DNA from: Hyaloperonospora brassicae
Taxonomy: Eukaryota; Oomycota; Peronosporomycetes; Peronosporales; Peronosporaceae
Direction of reading: 5' to 3'
Assembly: GCA_947650285.1 (NCBI GenBank)
Contig: CANTFL010001332.1
Coordinates: 434,001 to 498,000 of the forward strand
Length of the DNA stretch: 64,000 nt
Shown here: piece after piece, positions 11,147 through 23,281 of the stretch
How positions within the stretch are numbered: the stretch's first letter is position 1
Layout: each line of letters opens with the position of its first letter
Translations under genes and position numbers: made by a program
Notes under the pieces: generated by a model
What the model saw: the letters and a program-made list of their open reading frames with translations, nothing else
Databases searched by the model: none
Told to the model about the DNA's origin: nothing

Positions 11147-13520
11147 CTATTTACTACTCGGTTGCCTGGACCTACGGTCACCTCGGTGGGATCGCGTAGG
11201 TTTCTGCTCACGACATGTGACGATTTCCAGCAGCATGCTCAGGTACATCACGCGGTCTTCCAGTGTCTTGTGCTGCAGAAACCGGTCGGCGTGCAAGTTG
11301 ATAACGGTCCAGCCCAAAAGCTTCAGGTGTCGTGTCTTGAGATCCACGAAACCAAACGGCTTCGGTTCCTTGTCTTCATCGCCCGGCTCGGGTACCGCAT
11401 AGCAATCGGACTGGTTGATCTCGATCGCAATCTTCTGCCTCGGTGCCACCACGTCGAAGTGGTAGCTCGTCTCCAACCCGTACGAGGTTTCGTTGGCAAT
11501 CTTGAGCTCGTCGAGTGCCGTGCAGACAAGGTGGTGCAAGCGATACGACGAGCTCTTGCTCTTCTTTTGGTGAGCTTCAAACGCTTGCTTACACTCATCC
11601 TCTAGAGCCGGCGACAGTCTCAAATCGCCGGGTCGGCCGTGGAGCTCACAGTCTAAATGAACTTGGTACGCCTTCGACTTGAGCACTCGGAGCTTGTACA
11701 GAGGCATATCGAGCTTGTTCAGCGCTTGTGAGTTGATCTCGCGAAAGGCTCGTCGGAACAGATCTTCGTCGAAACTCTCGGCGAACAGGAATGATCGAGC
11801 CAGCGGAATAAGCACCTCAGCCGCTCGCTGTTTGTCCTCTCCGCTCATGTTCGCTCCGTCAAGCTCGGATACCACCATCTTGCTGGTTGCCTCCAAAGTG
11901 TCCAAGACCCACTTACTCCTCCGACTCTCCCTTGGCAGTAAATGCACGATCGCTGAGGCAATCATGCAGGCTTCGTGTGCGCTTAGTTTTGGCTCGTCAG
12001 CTTGCATCAGGAACACAGCTTGCGCAGCCACAGGTCTGTGTACAAAACAATCAGCTTAGCTGCTACCTTACCACAGCAAGAGCTTGACCTGACGTACTGT
12101 AGAATTGTCGCGCGCCCCACGCCAAGCCGCATCAGTGCTGTCGTAAGATTGGAAAGCGCTTGGCCAGTTTTGAATGCGGCAATACCAAAGTTGACTAGCT
12201 TTTCAGTCTCATCGATCAGTTTCCAGAATCTGATGCACAAGGGCGGGCAAAAGATACACAACACCTTAGTGCCAATTGCAGTGCTTTCGGCCATCGTACG
12301 CACGACCTACCGCTTCGTATCCAAGGCAGTAGGCTTGATCGACGACTGGGTCAATGGATTTGGCGACGGAATTGCTAGCAACTCATCTTCCGGAGCTTCA
12401 GATTTGTTGGAGCTGTTGCTATAACGGACTGCCTGTTTGTACAGTTCGACGAAAAGCCATGGCGAGCCAAAGTCAGCACCGAGTAAAGCACGACACGACC
12501 TGCAACGAGAGACGCCGTACCGACAAGTCTGCTCGAGTCGTTCTCGTCGCCACGAATCGGCCTGCGCGATCGATCGCCGTCCGAATATTGTACTGATTCA
12601 GCTCGGGCACCTACAACAACAAGTGGCACGTGTTATCTATGGCCTGTCACCAACTGCTTCTTTCAGGTCGCACTCACGTTCTCGTCCACGACGCGCAGCA
12701 GCTCTTGCAAATCCTTTGCCATGAGGATTGTGCGATTCAGCTCCGCTGTGTCGGTCGAGTGGAGCTGGATGTTGTCCACTCTGCGGATCTGCAGCAAGTC
12801 CTTGAGTTGTGGCTGCGTCTCTGCGATCAAGATCAGCTCGGACCACATTGCAAAGCTCAGCACCGATGACGGATAGCCCGATAACGACAGCAACGGCGAC
12901 TCGTCTTCCGACAATTGGATTGCCACACGAGCAGCACTGAACAGAACTCTGTCGGACGAAAAGACCCGCGCCAATGTCCCGACTTGATAATTGCACTTGA
13001 TGCAGAGCATTTTGTGCTTTTTCCAGCGGGCATCAACTTCCTCGACGGCGTCTTCGGGGAACAAGTTCTTCAACGACTCGTCCGTTGTATTCGATACGTG
13101 AATTCCATTTCGCCTGCGTATGTGTATAGATCAAGTCAATAACAGCATGGACACGTGAGTCCTACTACTATCCAGTGCGTTTAGCAAAAGATCCAGCACC
13201 AACAAACATCTCGTGTCGCTTTTCAGTGGATAAAACCCAAACGAGCAGGCGTACCATCGGAAAAAGACCAGGTCTTTTGTCGCACTTAACGTCGTGTTGC
13301 ATTTGCCGCACACCAGACGAGGTGTGGGTTTTTTATCGTGTGTGTCAGCGTCCAGCGCAGCAGACTCCACGGGCGTAGGGTACGTCGCACTGAAGGCGAA
13401 ACAGCGACGACCTGGCAGACGCACAGGGTCCGGCACGGCCACAGAAGGGGGCTGCAGTGCATTCGGGCGCTGGCGCACGCTCGAGATGCTGGAGCGACGC
13501 AGCGCGAGCCGTACGTGCAT
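11147..13520 (-). CDS. RAP-domain protein, probably mitochondrial, six exons
   Basis: Predicted exons 13520-13255, 13113-12678, 12610-12500, 12432-12311, 12229-12089 and 12035-11147; phases join into a 654-residue protein. The C-terminal third carries a RAP domain: YHFDVVAPRQKIAIEINQ, then GFVDLKTRHLKLLGWTVINL, the pattern of this nuclease-like fold found in organellar RNA-binding proteins (FASTK and octotricopeptide relatives). The N-terminus (MHVRLALRRSSISSVRQR) is Arg/Ser-rich without acids, as in a mitochondrial presequence. The middle is helical with no clear repeat. Role in mitochondrial RNA processing or rRNA maturation is known for the family and inferred here. The third exon's donor (GTCGTG) is weak, so the 12,500/12,432 junction is the least certain. 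It is tandem with the Tsr4-type gene, 123 bp downstream of that stop. Confidence 0.82.
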
Positions 13521-13643
13521 GGTGGGTGGGTGGTCAAGCGGGTGGTGGGTGGAAGAGATGGATGTTGCAGCAGAAGACAATGTTGCGCGGACAGAGAGGG
13601 TACGCTTGTGAGCTGATGTTTTAAACACGTCGTTGTCTTGTTT

Positions 13644-14948
13644 TTAACACGTCGGAGACGGCACGACGTAGATGAACTCCTCGTGACTGTGCGAGCAGCT
13701 CGCAGCGCAGCTGTAGACAAGGAGACTGAGCCAATCCATACCACCCGGTGGCACGACTGCTGTGGAACCACTGGCCGTCGTTCCGTGCACCGTCGGACGC
13801 GCTTGCTGCTGCAGAGACGCGGGGCCGACTTCGACTGCGTACTTATCGACCTGCAGAAAATAATTAATGGTCGGCGTCAACTGCATTTCGAACAAGCGCT
13901 CGCGTCCACAACCAGGACAATGCGGGACCTCCAGACCTTGTGGCTTCACCACTGGCCACAGCGGTTCGCCGCCGTAATCATAGCGAAGACACTGCAATGG
14001 ACAGCGGCGGATTCGCTGTTGGAAGCGCAGCAAATGCCGCTGTTCCGCTGGTGTCTTTTCATACGACTCGCCCGTTGACTGTGCTGCACCGGTCGACTGC
14101 GCGGCGCCGCTCTTCTTCTTCTGTGCATTCATCATCACGTTGCGCAAGTCTCGAACTTCGCTGGGCTTGTCCTCCTCCTCGGCTTTCATGTACTGCTCCA
14201 GCAACTCCTTCTCGTGCGCAAAGTCGTGCTCAGCCGTAACAGCTTCGTACGGTTCGTCGACCACTTCGATCAACAGAGCTGGGAACGCGTTCCCACCATT
14301 GCTTGTAGCAGTCTCCTTCTGCTGCTGTTGCTGCTGCTGTACTGTCTTCTGCGACGATACAGTCGGTCTAGTCGTTACTGCGCTCGTTTGAATAGCCTCG
14401 TCACGCTGTTGCAGCAGCGCCTCGAGGTCCACGACAAGATCATCATCTGCTCTGTGGCTATGGTCGTCGTCGTCATTGTCGTCACTCCAGTCGCTACCGT
14501 CACTGCCTGCCCCCCAAGCGAGCGTCACTTTGTCAATCTGCTCGGTCACTTGGTCCACTTCCGCTCGAGCAGCAGTCGCCTCCACTGGCTCAACCTGATC
14601 GCGCAGCACTCGCCAGCTGCCCCGCACTTGGGTACACGACACCGAGTTGCACCCAAAGACGTACAGCGTCCGGTCCGTCTCGACTGGAGCATACACTTGG
14701 GCGACTAAGAACAGTCCTTTGCCACAGTTCGAACACGTCAAGTTCGCCGCTGCTGACGGCGGCTGCGTCGAGTAATACGCCTACAACCACACGGCACACT
14801 GTCAGAACCGCAACGGATCGACTCACACTTGTGCAGCGAGAGGGTGACGTACCGGCGTACCGCCTGCTTTCGACACGTAGGGCGAGCTGTTGTCCACGCT
14901 CTGGCGCTTCTGGACCAGCCCCAGCAGCACGAGGCGCTCTTCGTCCAT
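13644..14948 (-). CDS. PDCD2/Tsr4-family protein, 410 aa, two exons
   Basis: Exons 14948-14853 and 14780-13644. The N-terminal block LVLLGLVQKRQSV...GGTP and the first zinc-binding set CSNCGKGLFLVAQVYAP, followed by RTLYVFGCN, match the N-terminal domain of PDCD2/PDCD2L/Tsr4. The C-terminal domain has LRYDYGGEPLWPV, PHCPGCGRERLFEMQL and a WLSLLVYSCAASC ending with further cysteines. Family members act as co-translational chaperones for ribosomal protein uS5 (Rps2) in the cytoplasm; that function is established for yeast Tsr4 and human PDCD2 and inferred here. The region between domains is acidic and contains a polyglutamine tract (about residues 175-185) encoded by CAG/CAA repeats near 14,320. 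The gene is divergent from the MIC10-like gene. Confidence 0.88.
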
Positions 14949-15336
14949 CAACTGTCCGGTGTGGTCGTGCAGGAGCGCGATGATTGGTCAAAAGACAGTT
15001 CACTTTACCCACTCGAGTAGTAGTATGACTTGTACGAGTAGTAGTACTACCGAGTGGTGAATGGGAGCGAGCGAAGTACTATTTAGCAATACTGCTCCCG
15101 CACACGTCCAAGACCGAAACGAGAAGAACAGCCGATCGTAAGCAGAATATCTGACCTGAAAAGAGCGATTTTGCTCTGTCAAATAATATCCAGGATAAAA
15201 GCCAGCCGCGAACGGAGCTCCTCACGTCGGGCGTTATCTGACTGACTGAGTGACTGACAAACAGACCCAGTCACGAATCAAACCCCTGGAAGCCAACGAG
15301 GCGACCGACCGACCGACCGACCGACCGACCGACACA
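14949..15336. promoter_or_regulatory. Divergent intergenic region, Tsr4 / MIC10-like
   Basis: 388 bp between two divergent start codons, so it should hold both promoters. It contains a direct repeat ACGAGTAGTAGTA (about 15,012-15,024 and 15,036-15,048) and, immediately before the MIC10-like ATG, a (GACC)n microsatellite at 15,300-15,333 that would lie in its 5' leader. No defined core element can be assigned. Confidence 0.4.
15300..15333 (+). repeat. (GACC)n microsatellite in a 5' leader
   Basis: Eight GACC units end four bases before the MIC10-like start codon. Confidence 0.9.
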
Positions 15337-15737
15337 ATGAGCGGCAACAAGAAGGAGATCCCGTCCGAATACCGCATCTCGGAGAAGTGGGACAAGTGTC
15401 TGGAGAACTTTGCGCTGTACTTCGGTACCGGTCTCGTGGCCGGTGGGCTCACGTCGCTTGTTCTGGCGCGTACGTGTGCCGTTGTGCGGCTTGAGAGGCG
15501 GCAGTAGCCGAAGCAGGTCATAAGCTGACGACGGTGGCTTTGCTCCGCTTTTTGTGGCTTGCAGGTTCGGGTGCCGGCCGCGGACTGGTGACAGGACTGG
15601 GCGCGGGTGCAGGTGCTGGCTCGAGCTGGACGACGTGCCAAATGGCGTTTGCTGGCAATGACCACGCGCAGGCCGCTCTGAACAAGACGGACAAGGCGGT
15701 GGGGGACTTGAAAGAAAAGCTCTCGGGCTCTGACTGA
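15337..15737 (+). CDS. MIC10: MIC10-like subunit of the mitochondrial MICOS complex
   Basis: Exons 15,337-15,469 and 15,565-15,737 encode about 101 residues, the normal small size of MIC10. The N-terminus SEKWDKCLENFALYFGTGL matches the conserved start of the family, followed by a first hydrophobic segment (GTGLVAGGLTSLVLAR), a short turn, then a second segment with the oligomerisation glycines GLGAGAGAGSSW and the conserved CQ-type sequence TTCQMAF. MIC10 bends the inner mitochondrial membrane into a hairpin and forms the core of crista junctions; this is established for yeast and animals. The two glycine-rich segments are what drives oligomers. The intron interrupts the turn between the membrane segments (phase 1, CGT codon). 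Confidence 0.88.
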
Positions 15738-16117
15738 GTGTGTTGTGTATTGCTCGGTCACAGAGCGGCAAGCGCGGTCAACAGCGTCGCTGGTTGTCTC
15801 TTGTTGTGGCCGAGTTCAAGTGCAGCACGACAGGTCCATGTCGAATCGTGTGGAGGGGGGGGTGCGAGACGTAAAGTCGCACGTCAGGTGCTGGGTCTGA
15901 ACGAAACCGAACAATGGGAAAGAAATACAGTCGAAAGAACATGCGAGTTAGTGCTATAGGATGATGGTCAGCGGACTGTCATGCTGTTTTGTGCTTATAC
16001 CGGGGGGTTGCGACTCGTGCAGGTAGCCAGATAGCCTCTCGACTTTGTCCACCATCGCATCTTCGAGAAGCAGAAAATGGAAGAAGCGGCAGCGTGGACC
16101 GCAGCTCTCTTGTGCCG
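15738..16117. other. Short intergenic region between convergent genes
   Basis: 380 bases between the stop codons of the MIC10-like gene and the FHA gene. It holds a G run at 15,853-15,861 and no open frame or RNA signature that I can support. Confidence 0.5.
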
Positions 16118-17282
16118 TTACGATTTCTGCTCAAAGACAAACTCGTACTCACCACCACCAATCTCCACTTTGGTAGGCTTGCTAAGCGTGAGCTCATACG
16201 GCTCGTGGGCCTCGAGTTGCACATTGTCAACACGAGTGCCGTTGGTACTGTCCAGGTCGATGAAGAACAGCTTCCCTGTTGTCTCCATTTTGATCTGCAA
16301 GGTGTCAGTTGTTCCGGTCAGAGATGGCAACACGCATTCGACATCAAGATACTCCTTGACTTGCACCCACCTCTACATGCGATGTTGAAAGCTCTGAATC
16401 CTTTGGCACACTCAGACCGCGAGGTGGGCGAAATTTACGGCCAGTCGATCGACCGATGAAGCACGACGAATGCCGTTTCTGCACAACAATCAATCAATCC
16501 GTGTGAGCTGGCCGTTTTCCATGTACAGCCGTTGCAGATCGAAACAGCGCAGACGCATCGTCACCTTGTCGATATCCATACAGAAGTTCCTTCCTTGATA
16601 CGGTCCAGAAATGCACCTGACCAAGATTGTAAAAGCCCGCGGGACATCCTCGCCATCTTGACAGCAGGCACAAACATACACCGTAAACGGAACACAAGAG
16701 CATGTCAGTGCACGACGCATCACATGACGAATGCTCCACCTTTCTCCTACGACCGCACCATTGTCAACGTTCTCCTTCTCTGCTGCCAGTGCATCCAGCA
16801 GCGCCTGTTTGCCCTTTTCGAACTCTCGTCGTAACTCATCGGCTCGCACTTTTGCTTGTTCCAACAGTATCTGCAGTGAAGCGTTCCATCCATATGCAGC
16901 AGACTTAGTCCCACGCAGCGCTACTCACGGCAGCATTGATCGACAACGTACTTTCGATGACGCCTGGCAGTCCCTCAGCAAAAACGCCTGCACGTCAATA
17001 GTATCCATATCGGCCATACTTTGGTCGCTTTCGCGTTTGCGACTCGCTCGAGACACTCGCCCTGGTGCAACATTACGAGCAACGACACATCATTGGTCAA
17101 TAATCGTTCATCGCCTCTCACAGCGAGCTCACGCTCTCCAAGCAGCTGTCGGGCGCCAAGCGGCAATGCCAGCGATCAAGTGACGCGTTGTTACTGGCCA
17201 TAGCAGGCGCACCTGTAGACGAAGCAGCCGCTTGCTTGCCGCGCGCGGCCGCAGCTTCCGTTGCCGCATGCGTTCGCTTCAT
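16118..17282 (-). CDS. Small FHA-domain protein, 205 aa, six exons
   Basis: Predicted exons 17282-17213, 16987-16929, 16870-16759, 16656-16565, 16478-16371 and 16294-16118; all phases agree. The order is an Ala-rich N-terminus, a coiled-coil-like helix ([20 protein letters not shown], about 45-75) and a forkhead-associated domain in the last 115 residues. FHA landmarks are visible: [11 protein letters not shown] (Gly-Arg and Ser of the phospho-loop), [10 protein letters not shown] in place of the usual S-x-x-H, and [12 protein letters not shown], the canonical Asn-Gly loop. FHA domains bind phosphothreonine peptides, so the protein is probably an adaptor in signalling or DNA-damage response; the partner cannot be deduced. 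Exons 1-2 are less certain than 3-6. It is divergent from the YEATS gene over 127 bp. Confidence 0.75.
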
Positions 17283-17409
17283 GGTTTCTAAACAGGTGCC
17301 AAAAAAGGGCTACATCGTTTCTATTGCGTGATTTCTATATGCATCATTATAGCCAATCCGAGCGCGGCCATGCGTTAGGAACAGCGTGCCTAACGGTTAC
17401 ACTGCCGCC
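17283..17409. promoter_or_regulatory. Short bidirectional promoter, FHA / YEATS4
   Basis: Only 127 bp separate the two divergent start codons, so the genes must share regulatory DNA. A CCAAT pentamer lies at 17,353-17,357. No other known core element is evident; the role is inferred from position. Confidence 0.45.
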
Positions 17410-18339
17410 ATGGCCGACACGCGACAGAAGAACGTGATCGTGAGCAAACCCATTCTGTATGGATCTGTCGCCACGTATCTTGGGCGGAAAGCCGAGGAGA
17501 CGAAGACGCATCGCTGGTCGATCTACCTGCGTGGCGTGGACAACGAGGACCTGTCGTACCTGATCAGCAAGGTCGTGATTAGTCTGCACGTGAGCTTTGC
17601 CAACCCCGTGCGAGGTACGCCGCTCTGTTTTTTCCTATCAGTTATGTTTTAATGTGTGTCAACGTGTATCCTCTGAAAACGAATACGTTCGTGGAAACGA
17701 CGCAGTGTTAACCGAACCGCCGTATGAAGTCACGGAACTCGGGTGGGGCGAGTTCGAAACGCGTATTCAGATTTACTTTCACGATACGAACGAACGGCCC
17801 ATTAGCATTATCCATTTGCTCGTGCTCTATCCACCCAATAGCCAGCCGGCGAGTACGAAAAAGGTGATGATATGTGTTTTCTTGTAGACTGCTGCTGTCT
17901 TTTTTTTCAGCCTGTAACTGTGTTTTTCGTGTCGCTCCTTTTTTCGTGCGGCGCTGTAATCTTTTTTTGTCGGTTGTGTGTTATGTTGTGGTTCTATTGT
18001 TTGTTGCAGCCCGTGGTAAGCGAGTTCTACGACGAACTCGTGTTCAATGAGCCGACCGAGTTCTTCCACAAGAAACTGATGGCGGGCCCCGACCGGCAGT
18101 CGCCGCCGCTGACTATGCAGGACCACTTGCCGACGTACTCGGACGTTGAGGTTCTAAAGACGCTGGCTCATGCCGAGGCGTTCGTGCAGAAGGAGATCCA
18201 GGATGCTAAAACGTTGTTGCTGAGTGCTGACATGGAGATTCGAGAACTCAAGGAGCGTATCTCCGAACACACGAAGAAGAAGAAACAAACGGACAAACTG
18301 GCAACTGCATCTGCGTGTCCTCCAGTTGTGTTGCCTTGA
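17410..18339 (+). CDS. YEATS4: YEATS-domain protein of the YEATS4/GAS41/Yaf9 type
   Basis: Exons 17,410-17,614, 17,706-17,863 and 18,010-18,339 give 230 residues, the usual length of GAS41/Yaf9. The YEATS domain fills the first 130 residues: PILYGSVATYLG, THRWSIYLRG, VVISLHVSFANPVR and PPYEVTELGWGEFETRIQIYF, then HLLVLYP. Aromatic residues that form the acyl-lysine cage (His-Ser/Trp region and the WGEF loop) are present. A coiled coil follows at about 190-220 (AKTLLLSADMEIRELKERI), as in Yaf9, where it contacts the SWR1 and NuA4 complexes. Known role: reader of acetylated or crotonylated histone H3 in H2A.Z deposition and histone acetylation. First ATG with Kozak-like GCCGCCATGG. Confidence 0.92.
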
Positions 18340-21300
18340 CGCAGTAACCGTTTGGTACAGGGTGCTAGACAATCGACGCGACAAGATGTAGAGGTGTCGA
18401 AAATGCTGAGCTTGGTCGGACCCTGAGTACTCTATGAGGTAGCTGACTCGATGGACAGCGACGGGAAGCGTGATGCCAGTCGATACGCGACAACCCACAT
18501 TCTGCAATGTACAGATGGGCATCTGTGCATCTCAGCATGCCAAGCACAAGGTGCGGTAGCTCGAGTTTGCTTGTGTAAGTGCAGTAGGTGTATTGTCGAC
18601 TCTCTCACTCGAATAGGTTGAAGAGCATCAAGTCATGTGGTCTAACGTGATTGAGAATCCTCTTTGCCTCGCAATAGTCCATTGCCTTACAAAATCCTCT
18701 CAGCTTCTTCGCTACGGTTTCTCGTTCACCTGGGCGCTCGGTCGAGTTGTGGTTGGTATTTGCTCCTCCTGCAAGATACTCTGTGCAATGACGTTGTACC
18801 CTACGCATACTATGACAGAGCGCTGCACTATGCTGTCAGTTCCTACTCCTATCGAGCCAGGTGTACTGCAAACATTGATAAAGGGTGCTACATCTCGACG
18901 AGCCGAATGGAATGGAAGGCGCAGGCAAGCTAGATGCAATTCACAGATGCGACAAAACATTGATGCTGTCAAGAAAGTAACGCCTGGACTGTCGTGAGCA
19001 ACCCCTTGACCGCCGTGAGCTGGCTACATCGAAAGTGGATATCCAAGACGGAACGGAAAGCGAAATGAAAACATTTGGAATACTACAGGTCGCGTTGTGG
19101 CTGCATGTGGAAAGGAGCAAATTGTGTACGAGACTACACCGGTACTTCTGCGGCAATGACGTAAAAGCCGAACGCAAGATCGATGTGGTACCTACCAGCA
19201 AAGAATGGCGCGCTCTGCCAAGCACGAAGATTCGTGCAAGCTTGCGCTAAAGTGAATAAAGACCGCTCACGATGACGTTCGGAGAAGTCCCGAAGGCAAA
19301 GAGACATGTTATCGACACGCTATACATGTTTGACAAAGTACACCGGAGCATTGTACTCGCTTCGGCACATTCAGCGAAGACGTATGGACTCGAAGCTGTT
19401 GCCTGGATCATCATGGTTTGGATCGCGAGAAAGAGTGAAGCGGCAAAGACATTTTGAACCAAAAGCAGGTCAACGACGAGCAAGAAGCGCGTTGAAACGA
19501 CTAACTGGTCCGAGAGCGACCACAGCTGCTTGAAATGAGTATGGTACAACGACAAAAAGCAGAGAGGAACTGCGACAATGTACTGCATAGCGACAATCAA
19601 GTCTGCAGAGAGCGCAGTGATGGATAAGCAAGCGACCATAAGGTGGATGAACAAAGGTCGATGCACTTTGCAGACGGTCAACAAGTTTCCACAACGACGA
19701 CATCGTTGTACGTCATTCACGACTGTCACTAGACGTTCTCTGTGTTCTAGCATTGCTGACCTGCTTGGTGCATGCACGAACACCGCTAGATGCAAGAAAG
19801 CAACTGCAATGCATGCACACGAATGCCATCGGGCTCACCGAAGAAGTACATGCTTGGCATAAGGTGACCAGTGGTTGTACAATAACTGTCTGAAGCTGAC
19901 TGGAAGTACACGGGCTACCAGCTGTGTGCACCCATTCAATGTGCAGTGGTAACGAGATGGGTCTGTCTTCCACAGTGGCAGACAGACAGTCCCTACATCT
20001 TACCGCATCAAAGCAGGTGGTTGATCGTATCCGTGTTACATCGACCACCTGCTTTGGATATGGAAAGAAGGGGACAACTCGAAAGTGCACGCAACTGTTC
20101 TTCGCGCAAGGGAATCTCGAAGGATATGAAGTGGCCGTCCGGCAATTGGGTACAACTGCTGGCTATAACTGCTTCTGCGTGACTATCTCATCGTGTCATC
20201 GCAGATATGCTGACAGGACGGCAGAAGCTCAGCTCCTGGTGGTCAACAATGTAGCCAAGAGGTCGCATGGCTCAGCCGTTTCATCGACAACGTGGAAGAT
20301 CTGCCGTAGGACAAACGTCCTGTGGCTTGATGAGGGCCACGCTACAACGCGCAACCAAATCAATGCGCAGCCATAACGAGCGGTCATCCGACTGGATGGA
20401 CTGCTGCCGGTACCTATTGCTAAGGTCGGCATGCAGAGAAATGCCATTCTGATGGGTGTCATCTGCGGAGCACACGGCAGCAACGATCAACTGGTACTTC
20501 TGGCGTGAGGGTTTCCTACACACCGCAAGCGAAGAGAAGCGCGTGAGAGCTGAGCAACAGGAGTCGAAAGCGCACGAGAGAGCAAGAGAGGAATTGAATT
20601 GGGAGACCGATCAATGCTCGACTGGTACACATCTCGAGGTCTGCACACGCTCGTGCATGTCCACAGCTCAACCAAATGATGACTGCCAAGTCCCTCATGG
20701 ATGGAGCAACAGCCTACTGGTGCAGAGGTACCACCTGCCAAACCACGCAGCTACAATGCAACAACACGCCGCCATCTCCGCCACCAACAAACGTTCCGCG
20801 TGAGCCATTGCAGCTGCGATAAACAGCTCAAAACTCCATCGAGCGCTGCTGACCTCGTCCTGCTCTCCTATAGCAGAGCAAGGAGTCGTCAACTCGAACA
20901 GATTCCGACGATCAACGGCAGTCGTCGAGGAGCCCCCCCCCCCCAACAACCATTCGCACTCGTGTTGGACCACGAGCGTGTCACAAACCCAACAGTAGCC
21001 GCGTCTCGACGAGTAACGTACAGGAAGTAGCATAGACGTACGAGTACGACCCGCGATCCAAGAGCTCCATCCGACGTCTGTTTGCCAGAGATCTCGCAGA
21101 TCGCGTCGGTTCAGACAGAGCGGACGTGACCCGCTCGGTCCAAAACAGTGCCATCGATTGTCTAGCAGCAGTAGCAGCGCCCAATCGGTCCATCCATCGA
21201 TCCATTCGCTCTCTCTCTCTCTCTCTCTCTGCATCCCCTCGATCCCATCCATCGCGTCGTGCACTTCATTCCTCATTGCGACACTGAGCGCACCACGTGA

Positions 21301-21349
21301 ACCGCCACGTCGCCTTCTCCCCACACCCGTTTGTCTCGAAGAAGACACA
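18340..21349. other. 3 kb with no confident gene, possible decayed element
   Basis: No complete gene is supportable. On the minus strand, 18,600-18,740 could be a terminal exon (GERETVAKKLRGFCKAMDY ... LFNLFE then stop), with an acceptor-like CCCAG before it, but nothing upstream joins convincingly. On the plus strand near 20,050-20,095 the string CFGYGKKGTTRKC looks like a damaged CCHC zinc knuckle, which hints at an old copia gag. The end holds a C run (20,934-20,942) and a (CT)n run at 21,210-21,230 in the probable 5' leader of the next gene. Confidence 0.4.
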
Positions 21350-23281
21350 ATGGAGAGCTTTCCAGCGGCCCACCCCACCGCAAAGCAGCCGACCGACCGC
21401 ACGCAACAACAGCAGCAACAGGATGAGGTCTCTCCCTACACACCGTCGCACCTGCTCCATCCCCTGCCGCGCAGTGCCATGTTTGGCTCCTGCACGCAAA
21501 CCGCATCGACTGTGCTCGCCGTGTTTTTCCACGTCGTAAACCAGAGCCGCAACGCCTCCGATACCACAGCAGTTCCTTCGCCTCCCACCGACGACAATGA
21601 GGTCACCCGCACGGCCAAAGTCCTGTACGTCGCTCTGCTCGAGACCGTGCAAAAGGCCCGAGGCGAGTGGCAGGGCTTCCTCTCGTCGTCGACGGCCGAA
21701 GAGCAGGAAAACCCGACCGCAGCCGGAGCAGTTGTCCCCAGTGCCCGTGAGCTCCTTACAACGCGTCTAACTCAGGCGACCGCCTCCCCCACTGCCCAGT
21801 GCACTGTGCTCGCAAAGCTGCTCGACGTGAGTCTCCAGAGCCTGCGGGGACCGCTCGTGCCGGCGGAGCTCTACGCCCTTCAAAAGACAAACGCACTGCT
21901 GCAACGCGAGCGACTCGTCGTACCGCCGGCGTTTGCGACGCTATTGGCATTGCGAGAGCTCTTCTTGAGCCGTCTCGAACGCGACGTGCGCCACTGTCTG
22001 CTGCGGTTGTTGGCGTTGTGGGACCTCTTGGCCCGCGCAGGCAGTGAGCCGCACGCGCTGACCAAAGTGGTGGCAGCGAATCAGCACTACGTCCTGAGCA
22101 AGTCGAGCGACTGCAGCCGTATGGCCCCGAAGAGCGACCGACGGGATCACGTGGCAACCGACTTGTTGCGATTGATGGTCCTCTACCGGGACGTGCTCTT
22201 CAGCGACATGGAGGTGACCCCCTTACGTGCACGAGGTGAGACGTCGTGAGGGACGTGACGGCTGACCGCTCTCTGTGTCTGTGTCTGTCTTCTCTTGTGG
22301 TGTGCGTTGCAGTACCTCCCGATCAAACAGGAGCTGCACGTGCCTTCGAAGCTGCTGCTGGTTCCCGAAGACACGTGGGCGTCCGACACCGAGTCGACTA
22401 AAGACGACGGGCAGTTCTCGAGCGACGGCGATGTCAGCGGCAGCAGTAGCGAAGACAACAGCCAACGGGTATGCCGGCGCAGGCGCTGGTACGCACAACG
22501 ACCGACTGCCGTCTCGAACCCACTTGTGTCGGGATCGATGCTGCTCAACGACGAAGACGCGTCTCAAGGCGGCGAGACGGACGGCAGCAGGAGGTCACTG
22601 CCCCTGCGCAGTCGGTGCAGCAGCTTTCGCCGTCGTTCGGCCGCGCGCAAGACAATGCGGTCGCAGAGTCTCTCGGCGCTTCCTCTGCCCGCAGGCGCAG
22701 CAGCGCGTCCACCAGTGCCAGTCAAGTTGTCGAGCAGTATTGGAAGTCTCCCGCCGCTGTACAGTGCACTGCGCCACGTGAGACCTCCGAGACGAGTCGC
22801 AAGTGATAGTACCCGCAAGTCGCCCACTTTCGACGGGTCCAGTCGAGTACCGTCTTCCGACACTGTGGACATGTCGAGGAAACTCGCACGACGACGCAGT
22901 TCGTTGTCCAGTTCGAGTCGCACGTGCCGGCAAAAAGAAGAGAACGATGGACCAGAGTCGGATCCGAGCGAGTCGTCGACCGCTGGTCCGAGCCGCTGTC
23001 GGGGGAAGAAGACGAAGGAGCAGTCCGTGAGAAGCTCAACCAGCAGCTCGTCCGCCGCTCGTATCGCCTCCAGCAGTCGCAGTTCAACGGCAGATCGAGC
23101 GGTGCACGACAGTGTGTACCAGTTCTCTCCGCACGGCCTTCAGGACCGACGGGAGACGCCAACGTACCTGTCCAAAGCAGCTTCGTACCTGACGACCCCC
23201 GTGGCGGTGGCGACCTTATGTGTGCTCACATCCGTAGCCACACTGGCCATCTTTGGCATGCGCAAGACTGTGCACGACTGA
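21350..23281 (+). CDS. Ser/Arg-rich tail-anchored protein of unknown function, two exons
   Basis: Exons 21,350-22,213 and 22,313-23,281, joined at phase 0 by a GTGACC...TTGCAG intron, give 610 residues. I do not recognise the family. Residues 1-290 are helical and alanine/leucine-rich; the spacing of LRGPLVPAELYA and a following leucine-rich segment faintly recalls a RhoGAP fold, but no arginine finger is visible, so this is only a suggestion. Residues 290-570 are disordered and rich in serine and arginine. Residues 578-605 form one hydrophobic helix (TTPVAVATLCVLTSVATLAI) followed by FGMRKTVHD, the shape of a C-terminal tail anchor. The ATG at 21,350 is preferred over one at 21,158 because the intervening sequence is a low-complexity CT-rich leader. 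Confidence 0.7.
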
